From Aphodousia faecalis (lineage in GTDB: Bacteria; Pseudomonadota; Gammaproteobacteria; Burkholderiales; Burkholderiaceae_F), in contig DVGM01000018.1 in NCBI GenBank assembly GCA_018712705.1, positions 1-20,573 of the forward strand: 20,573 bases of DNA, in the 5' to 3' direction. The translations under genes were made by a program, and so were the position numbers. Shown piece after piece: positions 7,055 to 14,896 of this stretch. The notes under the pieces were generated by a model, which was not told the origin of the DNA, ran no database searches, and saw only the letters and a program-made list of their open reading frames with translations. Each line of letters opens with the position of its first letter. Positions within the stretch are counted from its first letter, which is position 1.

Positions 7055-8329
7055 ATGGCCCGTCATTCGTTAAAGCGCTTTGCGATGCCTTTTTTGCAGG
7101 CTTCGCTTGTTAAGCAGATTCTGATCGGTTTGATTCTTGGGATAGCTTTGGCTTATTTAGCCCCCGAGGCCGCCAAGGCCAGTGCTTTTTTGGGTTCACT
7201 TTTTATTTCTGCCTTAAAAGCCGTTGCTCCGCTTTTGGTTTTTGTGTTGGTGATGTCCGCGATCGCTAACCAAGATATTGAAACCAAGGTGCACATCAAA
7301 CCCGTGTTGGTCCTCTATCTGTTGGGAACTTTTGGTGCGGCATTGGTGGCCGTAAGCGTCAGTTTTATGTTCCCGACAACGATTCATTTAACAGGGACGG
7401 AAGCCAATACCGCCACGCCGGGTGGCCTGATCGATGTGATTCACAATTTGCTTTTGAGCGTTGTGGATAATCCGGTGCACGCTTTAAGTAACGGCAATTA
7501 CATGGCAATTCTGGCTTGGGCTGCGGGGCTTGGTGTAGCCATGCGACACGCCTCTGACTCATCGCGGGAATTCATGGCGGATTTGTCACGCGGGGTGGAA
7601 TTCGTAGTCCGTGTTGTTATTCGCTTTGCCCCGATCGGTATTTTCGGTTTGGTGGCCAATACTGTAGCGAGCACCGGTATTGAGACACTGGCCGGTTATG
7701 TCCAAGTGCTTCTTGTTTTGATCGGCAGCATGTTTTTTGTTGCGTTGGTTCTCAATCCCTTCCTTGTTTGGCTCTATATTCGCCGCAATCCTTACCCGCT
7801 GACGTTGGCAACATTAAGGGAAAGTGGGGTGACGGCCTTTTTCACCCGTTCATCGGCAGCCAACATTCCGGTGAACATGGGCATGTGCCGTCGTCTGAAT
7901 TTGGATAGTGGAACGTATTCCATCACTATTCCGTTGGGCGCCACGATCAACATGGCTGGTGCCGCGATTACCATCACGGTTTTAACACTTGCGGCGGCCA
8001 ATAGTCTGAATATTGAGACCAGTTTTGGGACGGCTATTTTGTTAAGTGTTGTCGCTTCGGTCTGTGCGTGCGGCGCATCGGGTGTACCGGGAGGCTCCTT
8101 AATGTTGATTCCTCTGGCATGCGGCTTATTCGGTATTGACAATGCCTTGGCAATGCAGGTGGTGGCCGTAGGCTTCATTATTGGAGTATTGCAGGATTCG
8201 GCCGAAACGGCTCTGAACTCTTCCTCAGACGTTCTCTTTACAGCGGCGGCTTGCTTGCGCGCTGAGCGAATTGAACAAGAACGCGACCGCAGGGAGCAGG
8301 AAATTAATGAGCAAATCAGACGCTCGTAA
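7055..8329 (+). CDS. sstT: Serine/threonine:Na+ symporter SstT
   Basis: A sodium-driven importer of L-serine and L-threonine in the dicarboxylate/amino acid:cation symporter family, inner membrane. The 424 residues align closely with E. coli SstT throughout: SLVKQILIGLILGI (17-30), a first helical region with ALKAVAPLLVFVLVM (53-67), YLLGTFGAALVAV, the re-entrant loop FTRSSAANIPVNM (263-275), the transmembrane signature GATINMAGAAITITVLTLAA (295-314), and VVAVGFIIGVLQDS near the end. The C-terminal tail is Arg/Glu-rich. The ATG at 7055 is preferred over a GTG at 7043 because GGGTGG lies about 8 bases upstream and the homologous region starts after it. It converges on iadA and shares its terminator. 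Confidence 0.95.
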   Translation: MARHSLKRFAMPFLQASLVKQILIGLILGIALAYLAPEAAKASAFLGSLFISALKAVAPLLVFVLVMSAIANQDIETKVHIKPVLVLYLLGTFGAALVAVSVSFMFPTTIHLTGTEANTATPGGLIDVIHNLLLSVVDNPVHALSNGNYMAILAWAAGLGVAMRHASDSSREFMADLSRGVEFVVRVVIRFAPIGIFGLVANTVASTGIETLAGYVQVLLVLIGSMFFVALVLNPFLVWLYIRRNPYPLTLATLRESGVTAFFTRSSAANIPVNMGMCRRLNLDSGTYSITIPLGATINMAGAAITITVLTLAAANSLNIETSFGTAILLSVVASVCACGASGVPGGSLMLIPLACGLFGIDNALAMQVVAVGFIIGVLQDSAETALNSSSDVLFTAAACLRAERIEQERDRREQEINEQIRRS

Positions 8330-8342
8330 TTGATTAATATAG

Positions 8343-8378
8343 AAAAAAGGGTGGTTCGAATTTGAACCACCCTTTTTT
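8343..8378. terminator. Bidirectional terminator between sstT and iadA
   Basis: A perfect 15-bp inverted repeat (8343-8357 with 8364-8378) encloses a 6-base loop. The outer six base pairs are A-T, so each strand ends its GC-rich stem (GGGTGG/CCACCC) in a run of T. It lies 13 bases after the sstT stop and 2 bases after the iadA stop, so it serves both converging genes. Confidence 0.95.
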
Positions 8379-8380
8379 GA

Positions 8381-9520
8381 TTAGGCTTCAAAGTTGGCCA
8401 ATTTCACACTCTTGCCGCCTTTGACCCAAGTAGTGCCACGGGCAATGACTGTGTCGATATCAAGCGACTCGGTGAGTACGCAGAGATTAGCTTTCATGCC
8501 GACAGCTAACCGAGCTTCCTTCACACCCAGAGAATCAGCGACGTTAGAGGTCGTCATCATCAAAGCCGTTTCAAAATCGATTCCTGCCGCAACCATTTCC
8601 TTGAGCATTTGATGGTTGGCGTTAACAGGAGCGGCAACAATAGCCACCATGATGCCGTTTTCAAACTTCGGCATAGAGCCGTTGCCGTCAGAACTCATCG
8701 TGATGCGGGAGCGATCCACGCCGGCTTTCAAGGTGCGTTCAACGCATTCGACAAACGGGTAGTAGTTGCCGCCGCCCGAGGTGATATCGATTACGCCGCC
8801 TTTCTTCGCAAATTCGATAGCTTGTTCGAACAACTTCGGTTCGCGGCCCGTGTGAGTCGGCGAGAAGTGGTGACGGGGCAGACCGCGAGCAATGATGCGT
8901 TCAAATTGTTCATAAGCTCCGCCGTAATCACCTAAGTGAACGTGCAGCACGCCCTTTTTACCTGAGAGCATACCGCCCATGCGAACGTCAGCAACAAGCT
9001 TGAGCATTTCGTCATCATTGGGGAAGGAGCAGCGATGGTCAGCTAAAGCGAGCTTTACGCCGAGAACCGGTTCAATGCAGATGATGTCTTTGCGAGGATT
9101 GCCCGTGATGGTAGGAGAGGGGAATTGATAAGAACCCGTGTGCATATAAGCCGTCAGGCCTTCTTGACGCAATCCCATGACCTTGGCGTAAAGTTCTTCG
9201 GGGAATTTCGTTGTCCCTTCCGTACCCATCACGCCACAAACAGTCGTGATACCAGCGCGTAAGAGCTGAGAGGGCATGACAGGAGGAACGCGGGTAGCAA
9301 AACCGCCTTCGCCGCCACCACCGGTCAAGTGAACATGCTGATCGAAAAAGCCCGGAGTGACCGTGGCGCCTTCGACATCGATAACTTGAACTTCACCCGG
9401 CAGACGGATGCTGTCAAGACTATCTTCAATTGCGGCAATGGTTTCGCCGCAAATCAAAATGTCTTTTTTACCGACGGGAGCCGGCGTAAAAACGTTGGCG
9501 TTTTTGATAATCGTAAACAT
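8381..9520 (-). CDS. iadA: Beta-aspartyl (isoaspartyl) dipeptidase
   Basis: A zinc amidohydrolase that cleaves dipeptides with an N-terminal beta-aspartyl residue, products of damaged-protein breakdown. The 379 residues carry the full metal site expected from E. coli IadA: HVH (His62, His64) in GFFDQHVHLTGGGGEGG, the carbamylated lysine Lys156 (GVKLALADHR), His195 (HVHLGD), His223 (PTHTGR) and Asp278 (SSDGNGS). The ATG at 9520 is chosen because AAGGGA lies about 7 bases upstream and the family starts here. An upstream in-frame start at 9559 would add 13 unrelated residues. It is divergent from recQ and convergent with sstT. The pairing with an amino-acid importer suggests, as inference only, a scavenging role. 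Confidence 0.95.
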   Translation of the reverse strand: MFTIIKNANVFTPAPVGKKDILICGETIAAIEDSLDSIRLPGEVQVIDVEGATVTPGFFDQHVHLTGGGGEGGFATRVPPVMPSQLLRAGITTVCGVMGTEGTTKFPEELYAKVMGLRQEGLTAYMHTGSYQFPSPTITGNPRKDIICIEPVLGVKLALADHRCSFPNDDEMLKLVADVRMGGMLSGKKGVLHVHLGDYGGAYEQFERIIARGLPRHHFSPTHTGREPKLFEQAIEFAKKGGVIDITSGGGNYYPFVECVERTLKAGVDRSRITMSSDGNGSMPKFENGIMVAIVAAPVNANHQMLKEMVAAGIDFETALMMTTSNVADSLGVKEARLAVGMKANLCVLTESLDIDTVIARGTTWVKGGKSVKLANFEA

Positions 9521-9604
9521 GATGACGTCCCTTTGAAAAAATTTAGCACGCAACCCCACCCGACGGATGCGGAAAATGCGCGCCCGCTACCGTGAGTATA
9601 TCAA

Positions 9605-9631
9605 TTCAAAAGGCTGCTTCGCCTGTATACT
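9605..9631 (+). promoter_or_regulatory. Candidate recQ promoter
   Basis: TATACT at 9626-9631 matches the -10 consensus in five of six positions. TTCAAA at 9605-9610 is a weak -35 with a short 15-base spacer. A start near 9638 would leave about 16 bases before the recQ ATG at 9654. That favours the 9654 start over the longer reading frame. Confidence 0.4.
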
Positions 9632-9653
9632 GTCGCGTATTGTGAAAGAGAAG

Positions 9654-11489
9654 ATGATGACAGCAGAAGAAATACTGAAGCGCTACTTCGGCTATGAAAC
9701 GTTTCGCGGTTTTCAAAAAGAAGTTATTGATACCGTGATGCAGGGCCGGGATGCTTTGGTGCTGATGCCGACGGGCGGCGGAAAAAGTATTTGCTATCAA
9801 GTGCCCGCGCTACTTATGGATGGGGTGACCGTTGTGATTTCACCTCTCATTGCGCTCATGAAGGATCAGGTGGACATGTTGCGCGATGTGGGCATTTGCG
9901 CGGCCGCATTAAATTCCACTTTGACAGCAGAGGAAGCCCGAACGGTTTACAGAGATTTAGAGTCTGGGAAAATCAAACTTTTGTACATTGCTCCTGAACG
10001 GTTACTTAAACCGCTTACTTTGGAGTCGCTTTCACGACTGTCGGTTAACCTTTTCGCTGTTGATGAGGCGCATTGCATATCGGTCTGGGGGCATGATTTC
10101 AGACCTGAGTACCAAGCACTGGATTGCTTAAAAGAGCTTTTTCCCCATGTACCACGAATGGCTTTGACGGCCACAGCCGACGAGCAGACCCGCTCCGAGA
10201 TTGTTTCACGTCTGCTTTCTAAGCCTCGCTCCTTTGTGGCAAGTTTTGACCGTCCCAATATTCGCTACAGAATGTATGAGAAGGGCAAAGGCTACCTGGA
10301 CCAAATTACTCAATTTATTCTCGGCGAGCATATGCACGAATCAGGCATCGTTTATTGCGCCACCCGCAATAAAGCCGAGGCTGTGGCGGGATACTTGAAG
10401 AAAAATGGAATAGACGCGTTAATTTATCACGCCGGGATGGAAAACGAAGAACGGGAAGCCAACCAAAGTGCCTTTTTTGACAGACCCTGCGTGATGGTTG
10501 CCACCATCGCGTTCGGCATGGGTATCGATAAGCCGGATGTGCGCTTTATCATCCACGTGGATATGCCTAAATCGATTGAGAACTTCTTTCAGGAAACCGG
10601 GCGCGCGGGGCGTGACGGAAAACCCGCAGAGTCGGTTTTGTATTATGGCTTAGAAGATTTGGTACAGCAGCGCTTTTTTATCGATAAAAGCGAAGCCGAT
10701 CCCATGTATAAGCAAGTTTCTCTGCATAAGCTCGACAGTATGTTGGGGCTGGCAGAATCTGCAGGATGCAGGCGCATCCAGCTGCTTGCTTATTTTGGGG
10801 AGAAACTTAATCAGCCATGCGGCAATTGTGACAACTGCGAAAATCCTCCTTTGACTCGTGACGCTACGAAGGATGCCCAAAAATTATTGTCTTGTATTTA
10901 TCGTTGTTCAAAGACAAATGGTTTGGGATTCGGTGCTTCTCACGTTATCAAAGTATTGCGTGGCGAGGTCAGTGACAAAATTTTTGAAAAGCGTCACGAT
11001 GAATTGAGTACCTTCGGGATCGGTCGTGATCATACGATGAAATATTGGCGGCGAATACTCAGGCAGCTCATCGCCAAACACTATGTCAATGTGAACTACC
11101 GAGTCTATAACGTGTTGACCGTCAGCAACCGAGCCCGAACACTTTTGCACGGACAGGAAAAGTTCTTGGTTCGGGTGGAAGGTGACAAGCGGCTTTCGTC
11201 TCGAAAAGTCATCGATCACGATGATTTGGATGATGCTGAACAAAGACTATTCGGTAAGCTTCGCGAGTGGCGTAAAACGTGTGCCAATCAAAATGCGGTA
11301 GCGGCCTATAACGTATTTCCGGACTCAACCCTTATTCAAATCGCTCGTCGCAAGCCGCGACAGCCGCATCAATTGGCAGGTATAAGTGGTATTGGTGAGA
11401 AGCGCATTGAACGCTATGGGCAGGCTGTCTGTGAGGTTGTCAGTCTTTGGTATTCAGAAGAAAAAGCAAAAGATAATCCCCGTATATGA
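9654..11489 (+). CDS. recQ: ATP-dependent DNA helicase RecQ
   Basis: A 3'-5' DNA helicase for recombination and replication-fork repair, 611 residues, the normal bacterial length. Domains in order: RecA-like helicase core with Walker A GGGKS (41-45), DEAH box (137-140), LTATAD (171-176) and motif VI QETGRAGRDG (313-322); RQC region with the zinc cysteines Cys372, Cys389, Cys392 and Cys395; winged helix about 400-510; and a C-terminal HRDC domain about 525-600 (LREWRKTCANQN... ISGIGEKRIERYG). The Gln usual in the aromatic-rich loop after DEAHCIS is Val144 here (DEAHCISVWGHDF). Starts at 9654 and 9657 are both plausible; an AAAGAGAAG stretch precedes them. An in-frame extension to 9567 would overlap the promoter candidate and lacks homology. 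Transcribed divergently from iadA. Confidence 0.96.
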   Translation: MMTAEEILKRYFGYETFRGFQKEVIDTVMQGRDALVLMPTGGGKSICYQVPALLMDGVTVVISPLIALMKDQVDMLRDVGICAAALNSTLTAEEARTVYRDLESGKIKLLYIAPERLLKPLTLESLSRLSVNLFAVDEAHCISVWGHDFRPEYQALDCLKELFPHVPRMALTATADEQTRSEIVSRLLSKPRSFVASFDRPNIRYRMYEKGKGYLDQITQFILGEHMHESGIVYCATRNKAEAVAGYLKKNGIDALIYHAGMENEEREANQSAFFDRPCVMVATIAFGMGIDKPDVRFIIHVDMPKSIENFFQETGRAGRDGKPAESVLYYGLEDLVQQRFFIDKSEADPMYKQVSLHKLDSMLGLAESAGCRRIQLLAYFGEKLNQPCGNCDNCENPPLTRDATKDAQKLLSCIYRCSKTNGLGFGASHVIKVLRGEVSDKIFEKRHDELSTFGIGRDHTMKYWRRILRQLIAKHYVNVNYRVYNVLTVSNRARTLLHGQEKFLVRVEGDKRLSSRKVIDHDDLDDAEQRLFGKLREWRKTCANQNAVAAYNVFPDSTLIQIARRKPRQPHQLAGISGIGEKRIERYGQAVCEVVSLWYSEEKAKDNPRI

Positions 11490-11494
11490 AAATT

Positions 11495-11514
11495 ACCCGG
11501 GTATGAACCCGGGC
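11495..11514 (-). terminator. Possible terminator between recQ and the SDR gene
   Basis: CCCGGGT (11496-11502) pairs with ACCCGGG (11507-11513) around an ATGA loop. On the minus strand it is followed by TAATTTT, a broken T-run, and lies 15 bases past the SDR stop. On the plus strand no T-run follows. It is therefore a weak terminator for the argS-to-SDR transcript at best. Confidence 0.4.
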
Positions 11515-11528
11515 GAATTACCTGGCCA

Positions 11529-12311
11529 TTAGGCCCGATGGATTTCAGAGTTGCGGGGCTTTTGCTTTCTGTTTCCAAAGATTTTGTCAAAAAGCGGATT
11601 AGGCAGAATTCTCAGAAGTTTCGCCACAAGACCCATTTGCCAGGGAATGGTGGCATAGCTTCGTCCGCCCAAAATGGCGTTGGCGGCTCGCTTAGCAAAT
11701 TCTTCAGGCGTGAGAATAAACGGCATCGGGTAGGGATTGACGTCCGTTAACGGCGTTTTAACAAATCCCGGGCTGATGGTTGTCACTTGGATGCCGTACT
11801 TCTTCATTTCAACTCGCAAGCTCTCGCAGTAAGTGATAACGGCCGATTTGCTTGAGCAATAGGCTTCTGTGCCGGGCATTCCACGGATGCCGCCCACACT
11901 GCCGATGCCGACCAAAGTACCATGCTTGCGTTGCATCATGGGTTCAATGAAAGCGTGGAATGTGCTGGCCATCGCAAACACATTGGTTGCATAAACCTTT
12001 TCCATTACTTCCAGGTCTTCAAAGTATTGGGTTTTCACCCCAACGCTGATACCGGCATTGGCGATCACGATGTCGGCGCCGCCGACCGTCGAATCAAATT
12101 GGCGGGCTAATTCAATCAGTTTCAGGCGATCGGTGACATCACAGGCGTAGCTGTGATGGCGTTCGCTGTTGGGAAGCGTTTTGATCAGCTCATCTAGCGC
12201 CTCTTGACGTCGAGCCATCAAACCTAATGTTGCGCCCCGCGAGGCGAATTCGCGAGCGAGCGCCGCTCCGATTCCGCTGGAGGCGCCTGTAATAAAGACA
12301 TTCATCGACAT
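11529..12311 (-). CDS. Short-chain dehydrogenase/reductase (SDR) family oxidoreductase
   Basis: Classical SDR of 260 residues with a Rossmann fold. The nucleotide-binding motif TGASSGIG spans residues 8-15, and NAG lies at 85-87. The catalytic tetrad is Asn110, Ser138 (GIGSVGG), Tyr151 and Lys155 (YCSSK). MARR near residue 32 follows the second strand and suggests NADP preference (basic residues), an inference. The C-terminal 40 residues are hydrophobic then basic (GLVAKLLRILPNPLFDKIF...), as in membrane-associated SDRs of this subgroup. The substrate cannot be told. GGCGGA lies 6 bases before the ATG. It starts 12 bases after the mutase gene and is probably the last gene of the argS operon. 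Confidence 0.88.
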   Translation of the reverse strand: MSMNVFITGASSGIGAALAREFASRGATLGLMARRQEALDELIKTLPNSERHHSYACDVTDRLKLIELARQFDSTVGGADIVIANAGISVGVKTQYFEDLEVMEKVYATNVFAMASTFHAFIEPMMQRKHGTLVGIGSVGGIRGMPGTEAYCSSKSAVITYCESLRVEMKKYGIQVTTISPGFVKTPLTDVNPYPMPFILTPEEFAKRAANAILGGRSYATIPWQMGLVAKLLRILPNPLFDKIFGNRKQKPRNSEIHRA

Positions 12312-12323
12312 GATTCATCCGCC

Positions 12324-13703
12324 TTAAAAGGGCAATACAACTGAAGGATAAATTTCTTTAATGGCATTGCCGAATCGCGTTTTAATTCGTTCAAGCGCTT
12401 CGGGCGTATCACCTTCCAAACGAAGGACGACGACCGGCGTTGTGTTTGAGGAACGGGCAAGTGCAAAGCCATCTTCCCATTCCACTCGGATGCCGTCAAT
12501 CGTAATCACATCGGTTGCATCATCAAAATGCAACTCTTTTTGCAGTCTCTCGACAAACTGCTTGTTTTCTCCTTCCTGCATTTCAATATGCAATTCAGGC
12601 GTATTGACCGCAGTGGGAAGCGCCTCAAGAACGTCCGAAGGATTGCTTGTGTGAGACAGAATCTCCAGCATGCGAGCGCCGGCATAAAGGCCGTCGTCAA
12701 AGCCCGGCCAACGCTGGTCGTTAAAGAACAGGTGTCCGCTCATCTCACCGGCAAAGGGGGCCTGTGTTTCTTTGAGTTTGGCTTTTACCAGCGAGTGACC
12801 CGTGCGGCAAATCGTCGGGATGCCACCGTGCTCCTTAATCCAGGGAACAAGGCGTCGAGTGCATTTGACATCATAAATAATCGGCGCACCGGGATTGTGT
12901 TTTAGGATATCGGCGGCAAAAAGCATCATTTGACGGTCCGGGTAGATGATTTGACCGGATTTTGTCACCACACCCAAGCGGTCTCCGTCACCATCAAATG
13001 CCAAACCCAATTCCACATCCGTTGTTTTTACCGTTTCAATCAAATCGACCAGATTGGCAGGCTTTGACGGATCCGGATGGTGATTGGGGAAGTGACCGTC
13101 AATTTCAGCGTATAAGGGAGTCACTTCGCAGCCCAGGCGTTTGAAAAGTTCCAACGCTGTCGGACCGGTGACGCCGTTGCCGCAATCAATGGCGATCTTC
13201 ATCGGACGGGCCAGTTTAACGTCGCCCAAAATCTTTTCAAGGTAAGGAGTCAGAACATCGATTTCTTCAATCTTTCCTTTTGTTTCTGAGACCAAAATTC
13301 CTTTTTCAATTCGCTCGCGCAAAGCCTGAATGCCATCGCCGTAAAGCGTTTCTTTACCCATCATCATCTTTAAGCCGTTGTATTCAGGTGGGTTATGGCT
13401 TCCCGTTACGGCAACACCGGAACCGGTTTTTGTGAGCACTGTCGCAAAATAGAGAACCGGAGTAGGCGTCATGCCGATTGACTTGACATGGATACCCATG
13501 TCCGTAATACCTTCCATGAGTGCGCGGGAGAGTTTGGAGCCCGAAAGACGACCGTCGCGGCCGACGCACATCGTGTCAACATTTTTTTCTTTGGCTAGGG
13601 CGCCCAATGCCTGACCGATTGCCCGAGCAGCCTCTTCGGTTAATGTTTTATCCACTACGCCGCGGATGTCATAGGCTTTAAAAATGGAAGAATCAATTTG
13701 CAT
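12324..13703 (-). CDS. Phosphomannomutase/phosphoglucomutase
   Basis: Alpha-D-phosphohexomutase interconverting the 1- and 6-phosphates of mannose or glucose, feeding GDP-mannose and UDP-glucose pools for surface polysaccharide. The 459 residues have all four family sites: the phosphoserine loop TGSHNPP with Ser102, the metal loop DGDGDR (Asp237, Asp239, Asp241), the sugar-binding loop GEMSGH with Glu320, and the phosphate-binding loop RSSNT (417-421). It resembles the bifunctional AlgC/ManB (PMM/PGM) group more than GlmM, which has a different sugar loop. Substrate preference is not provable from sequence, so no symbol is given. It starts 15 bases after the dsbA stop, with AAGGCC as a modest ribosome binding site, and so probably belongs to the same transcript. 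Confidence 0.93.
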   Translation of the reverse strand: MQIDSSIFKAYDIRGVVDKTLTEEAARAIGQALGALAKEKNVDTMCVGRDGRLSGSKLSRALMEGITDMGIHVKSIGMTPTPVLYFATVLTKTGSGVAVTGSHNPPEYNGLKMMMGKETLYGDGIQALRERIEKGILVSETKGKIEEIDVLTPYLEKILGDVKLARPMKIAIDCGNGVTGPTALELFKRLGCEVTPLYAEIDGHFPNHHPDPSKPANLVDLIETVKTTDVELGLAFDGDGDRLGVVTKSGQIIYPDRQMMLFAADILKHNPGAPIIYDVKCTRRLVPWIKEHGGIPTICRTGHSLVKAKLKETQAPFAGEMSGHLFFNDQRWPGFDDGLYAGARMLEILSHTSNPSDVLEALPTAVNTPELHIEMQEGENKQFVERLQKELHFDDATDVITIDGIRVEWEDGFALARSSNTTPVVVLRLEGDTPEALERIKTRFGNAIKEIYPSVVLPF

Positions 13704-13718
13704 GATGATAGGCCTTGA

Positions 13719-14345
13719 TTAATGTTTTTGACGCGCTTGACGTTCGTGACGAACAAGCCAATCAAGCACTTCAATGGTTTTTTGTCTGGAGCCGGCCATG
13801 TGAGGAGCCGTCAAATATTTTCCGGCCACGGCGACGTAAGGCGTGGCATCCAAACGATAGTTCTGCCAAGTTTGAAGCGCTTGCTGTGTTTTCATTGTAA
13901 CCGTGAACGAATTGTATGCAGCATTCCATTCGTTCAGATTCACCTTATGAGACTGAAGCCAACTTTGCAGATCGGCCTCACTGGTGATGATTCCGCCGAG
14001 AATATCCTGCCAAAAGGCCGGATGAAGATCTTCTAAGCGGTCAAGTGCTTCAAATGTGTAGTAGATTCGAGAGAGAAATTGGGTGGCCGGTTCCCAAGCG
14101 ACAGGAACCCGACGAACGCTTACATCGGCAGGAAGTTTTTTCATCCAGTCTTCAAGCAACGGCGCCAGGCGCTGGCAATGAGCACAAGTGTAAGCGAAAA
14201 AATCAATGACTTCGATTGAATCAGAGGGGGAACTGACGGAAGGGGTGACCACTCGGTAGTCTTTACCTTCGACGGCATCAAAAGCCATCGCCTGTGCTCC
14301 GATAAATGTCAGGGCACAGGCCGTTATGAAATGGGAAAATCTCAT
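13719..14345 (-). CDS. dsbA: Thiol:disulfide interchange protein DsbA
   Basis: Periplasmic thioredoxin-fold oxidase that introduces disulfides into exported proteins. The 208-residue precursor has a signal peptide ending QAMA (residues 18-21) before FDAVEGKDY. The active site is Cys54-Ala-His-Cys57 in FFAYTCAHCQ, with the cis-proline loop at Ala-Thr-Pro169-Tyr. The insertion between them is alpha-helical, as in the DsbA family. Ala in place of Pro in CPHC is a common betaproteobacterial variant. The start codon overlaps the stop of the SPOR gene (ATGA), so translation is likely coupled. No dsbB partner is in the window. Confidence 0.93.
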   Translation of the reverse strand: MRFSHFITACALTFIGAQAMAFDAVEGKDYRVVTPSVSSPSDSIEVIDFFAYTCAHCQRLAPLLEDWMKKLPADVSVRRVPVAWEPATQFLSRIYYTFEALDRLEDLHPAFWQDILGGIITSEADLQSWLQSHKVNLNEWNAAYNSFTVTMKTQQALQTWQNYRLDATPYVAVAGKYLTAPHMAGSRQKTIEVLDWLVRHERQARQKH

Positions 14346-14887
14346 TTGTTCTTGATTACCATGGCATCGAAACCGTTGGACGTCAGGCGCTGCTGCAGTT
14401 CATTGGCTTCTCTGGCCGTATCAAAAGGACCGAGGAAAACGCGATAAAGCGTGATGCCGGCGTCCGTTGATTTAACCACATCGGCTTCAAGAGCAATGAA
14501 AGCCAATTCGGTTCGAATTTTTTCTGCGTCTTTTGCGTTGCGGAAAGCACCCGCTTGAATACTGTAACTTTCACCGGTGCTTTGTTCGGCGGCATTGACA
14601 GGTTCATCTGCACGTTGGTGGGCAGTCGGAGCTTCAACCGTCTTAATGGCAGATAACGCATCGTCAGCCGGGGTGCCTCGAGTGCCGGAGTCGTACAAAG
14701 CCGTATTAGGGTCTTTGCCGTCAAGGGCGGCGGCATCCACAGGTGTTGACTGCTTTTGCACTTTTTCCACAAAGGGAATCGGAGCATTCGTGATAAATAA
14801 AGCCAGGGCGGCGCAGGCTATACAGCCTACCAATACACCCAACATGGCACCGAGCCAAAAAGAACCTTTTTTTTGATTGGCAGCCAT
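14342..14887 (-). CDS. SPOR domain-containing protein (FtsN-like)
   Basis: A 181-residue single-pass inner-membrane protein. A short basic cytoplasmic end (MAANQKKGSF) precedes a membrane helix about residues 11-33, then a low-complexity Ala/Thr/Asp-rich periplasmic linker. The C-terminal SPOR domain spans about 105-180 (SYSIQAGAFRNAKDAEKIRTEL ... LYRVFLGPFDTAREANELQQRL). SPOR domains bind denuded peptidoglycan at the division septum. The layout is that of FtsN, but an FtsN function is not shown. AAGGAA precedes the ATG, 9 bases after the argS stop. It overlaps dsbA by 4 bases. The argS-SPOR-dsbA order is common in Burkholderiales, from general knowledge. Confidence 0.9.
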   Translation of the reverse strand: MAANQKKGSFWLGAMLGVLVGCIACAALALFITNAPIPFVEKVQKQSTPVDAAALDGKDPNTALYDSGTRGTPADDALSAIKTVEAPTAHQRADEPVNAAEQSTGESYSIQAGAFRNAKDAEKIRTELAFIALEADVVKSTDAGITLYRVFLGPFDTAREANELQQRLTSNGFDAMVIKNK

Positions 14888-14896
14888 AAAAATTCC

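Noticed and set aside
4580..8942. The same 14-base string (ATCACCTAAGTGAA) inside cydA (near 4580) and iadA (near 8927)
   Set aside because: Both copies encode the residues His-Leu-Gly-Asp on the minus strand, so shared codons explain it. It is not a mobile or regulatory repeat.
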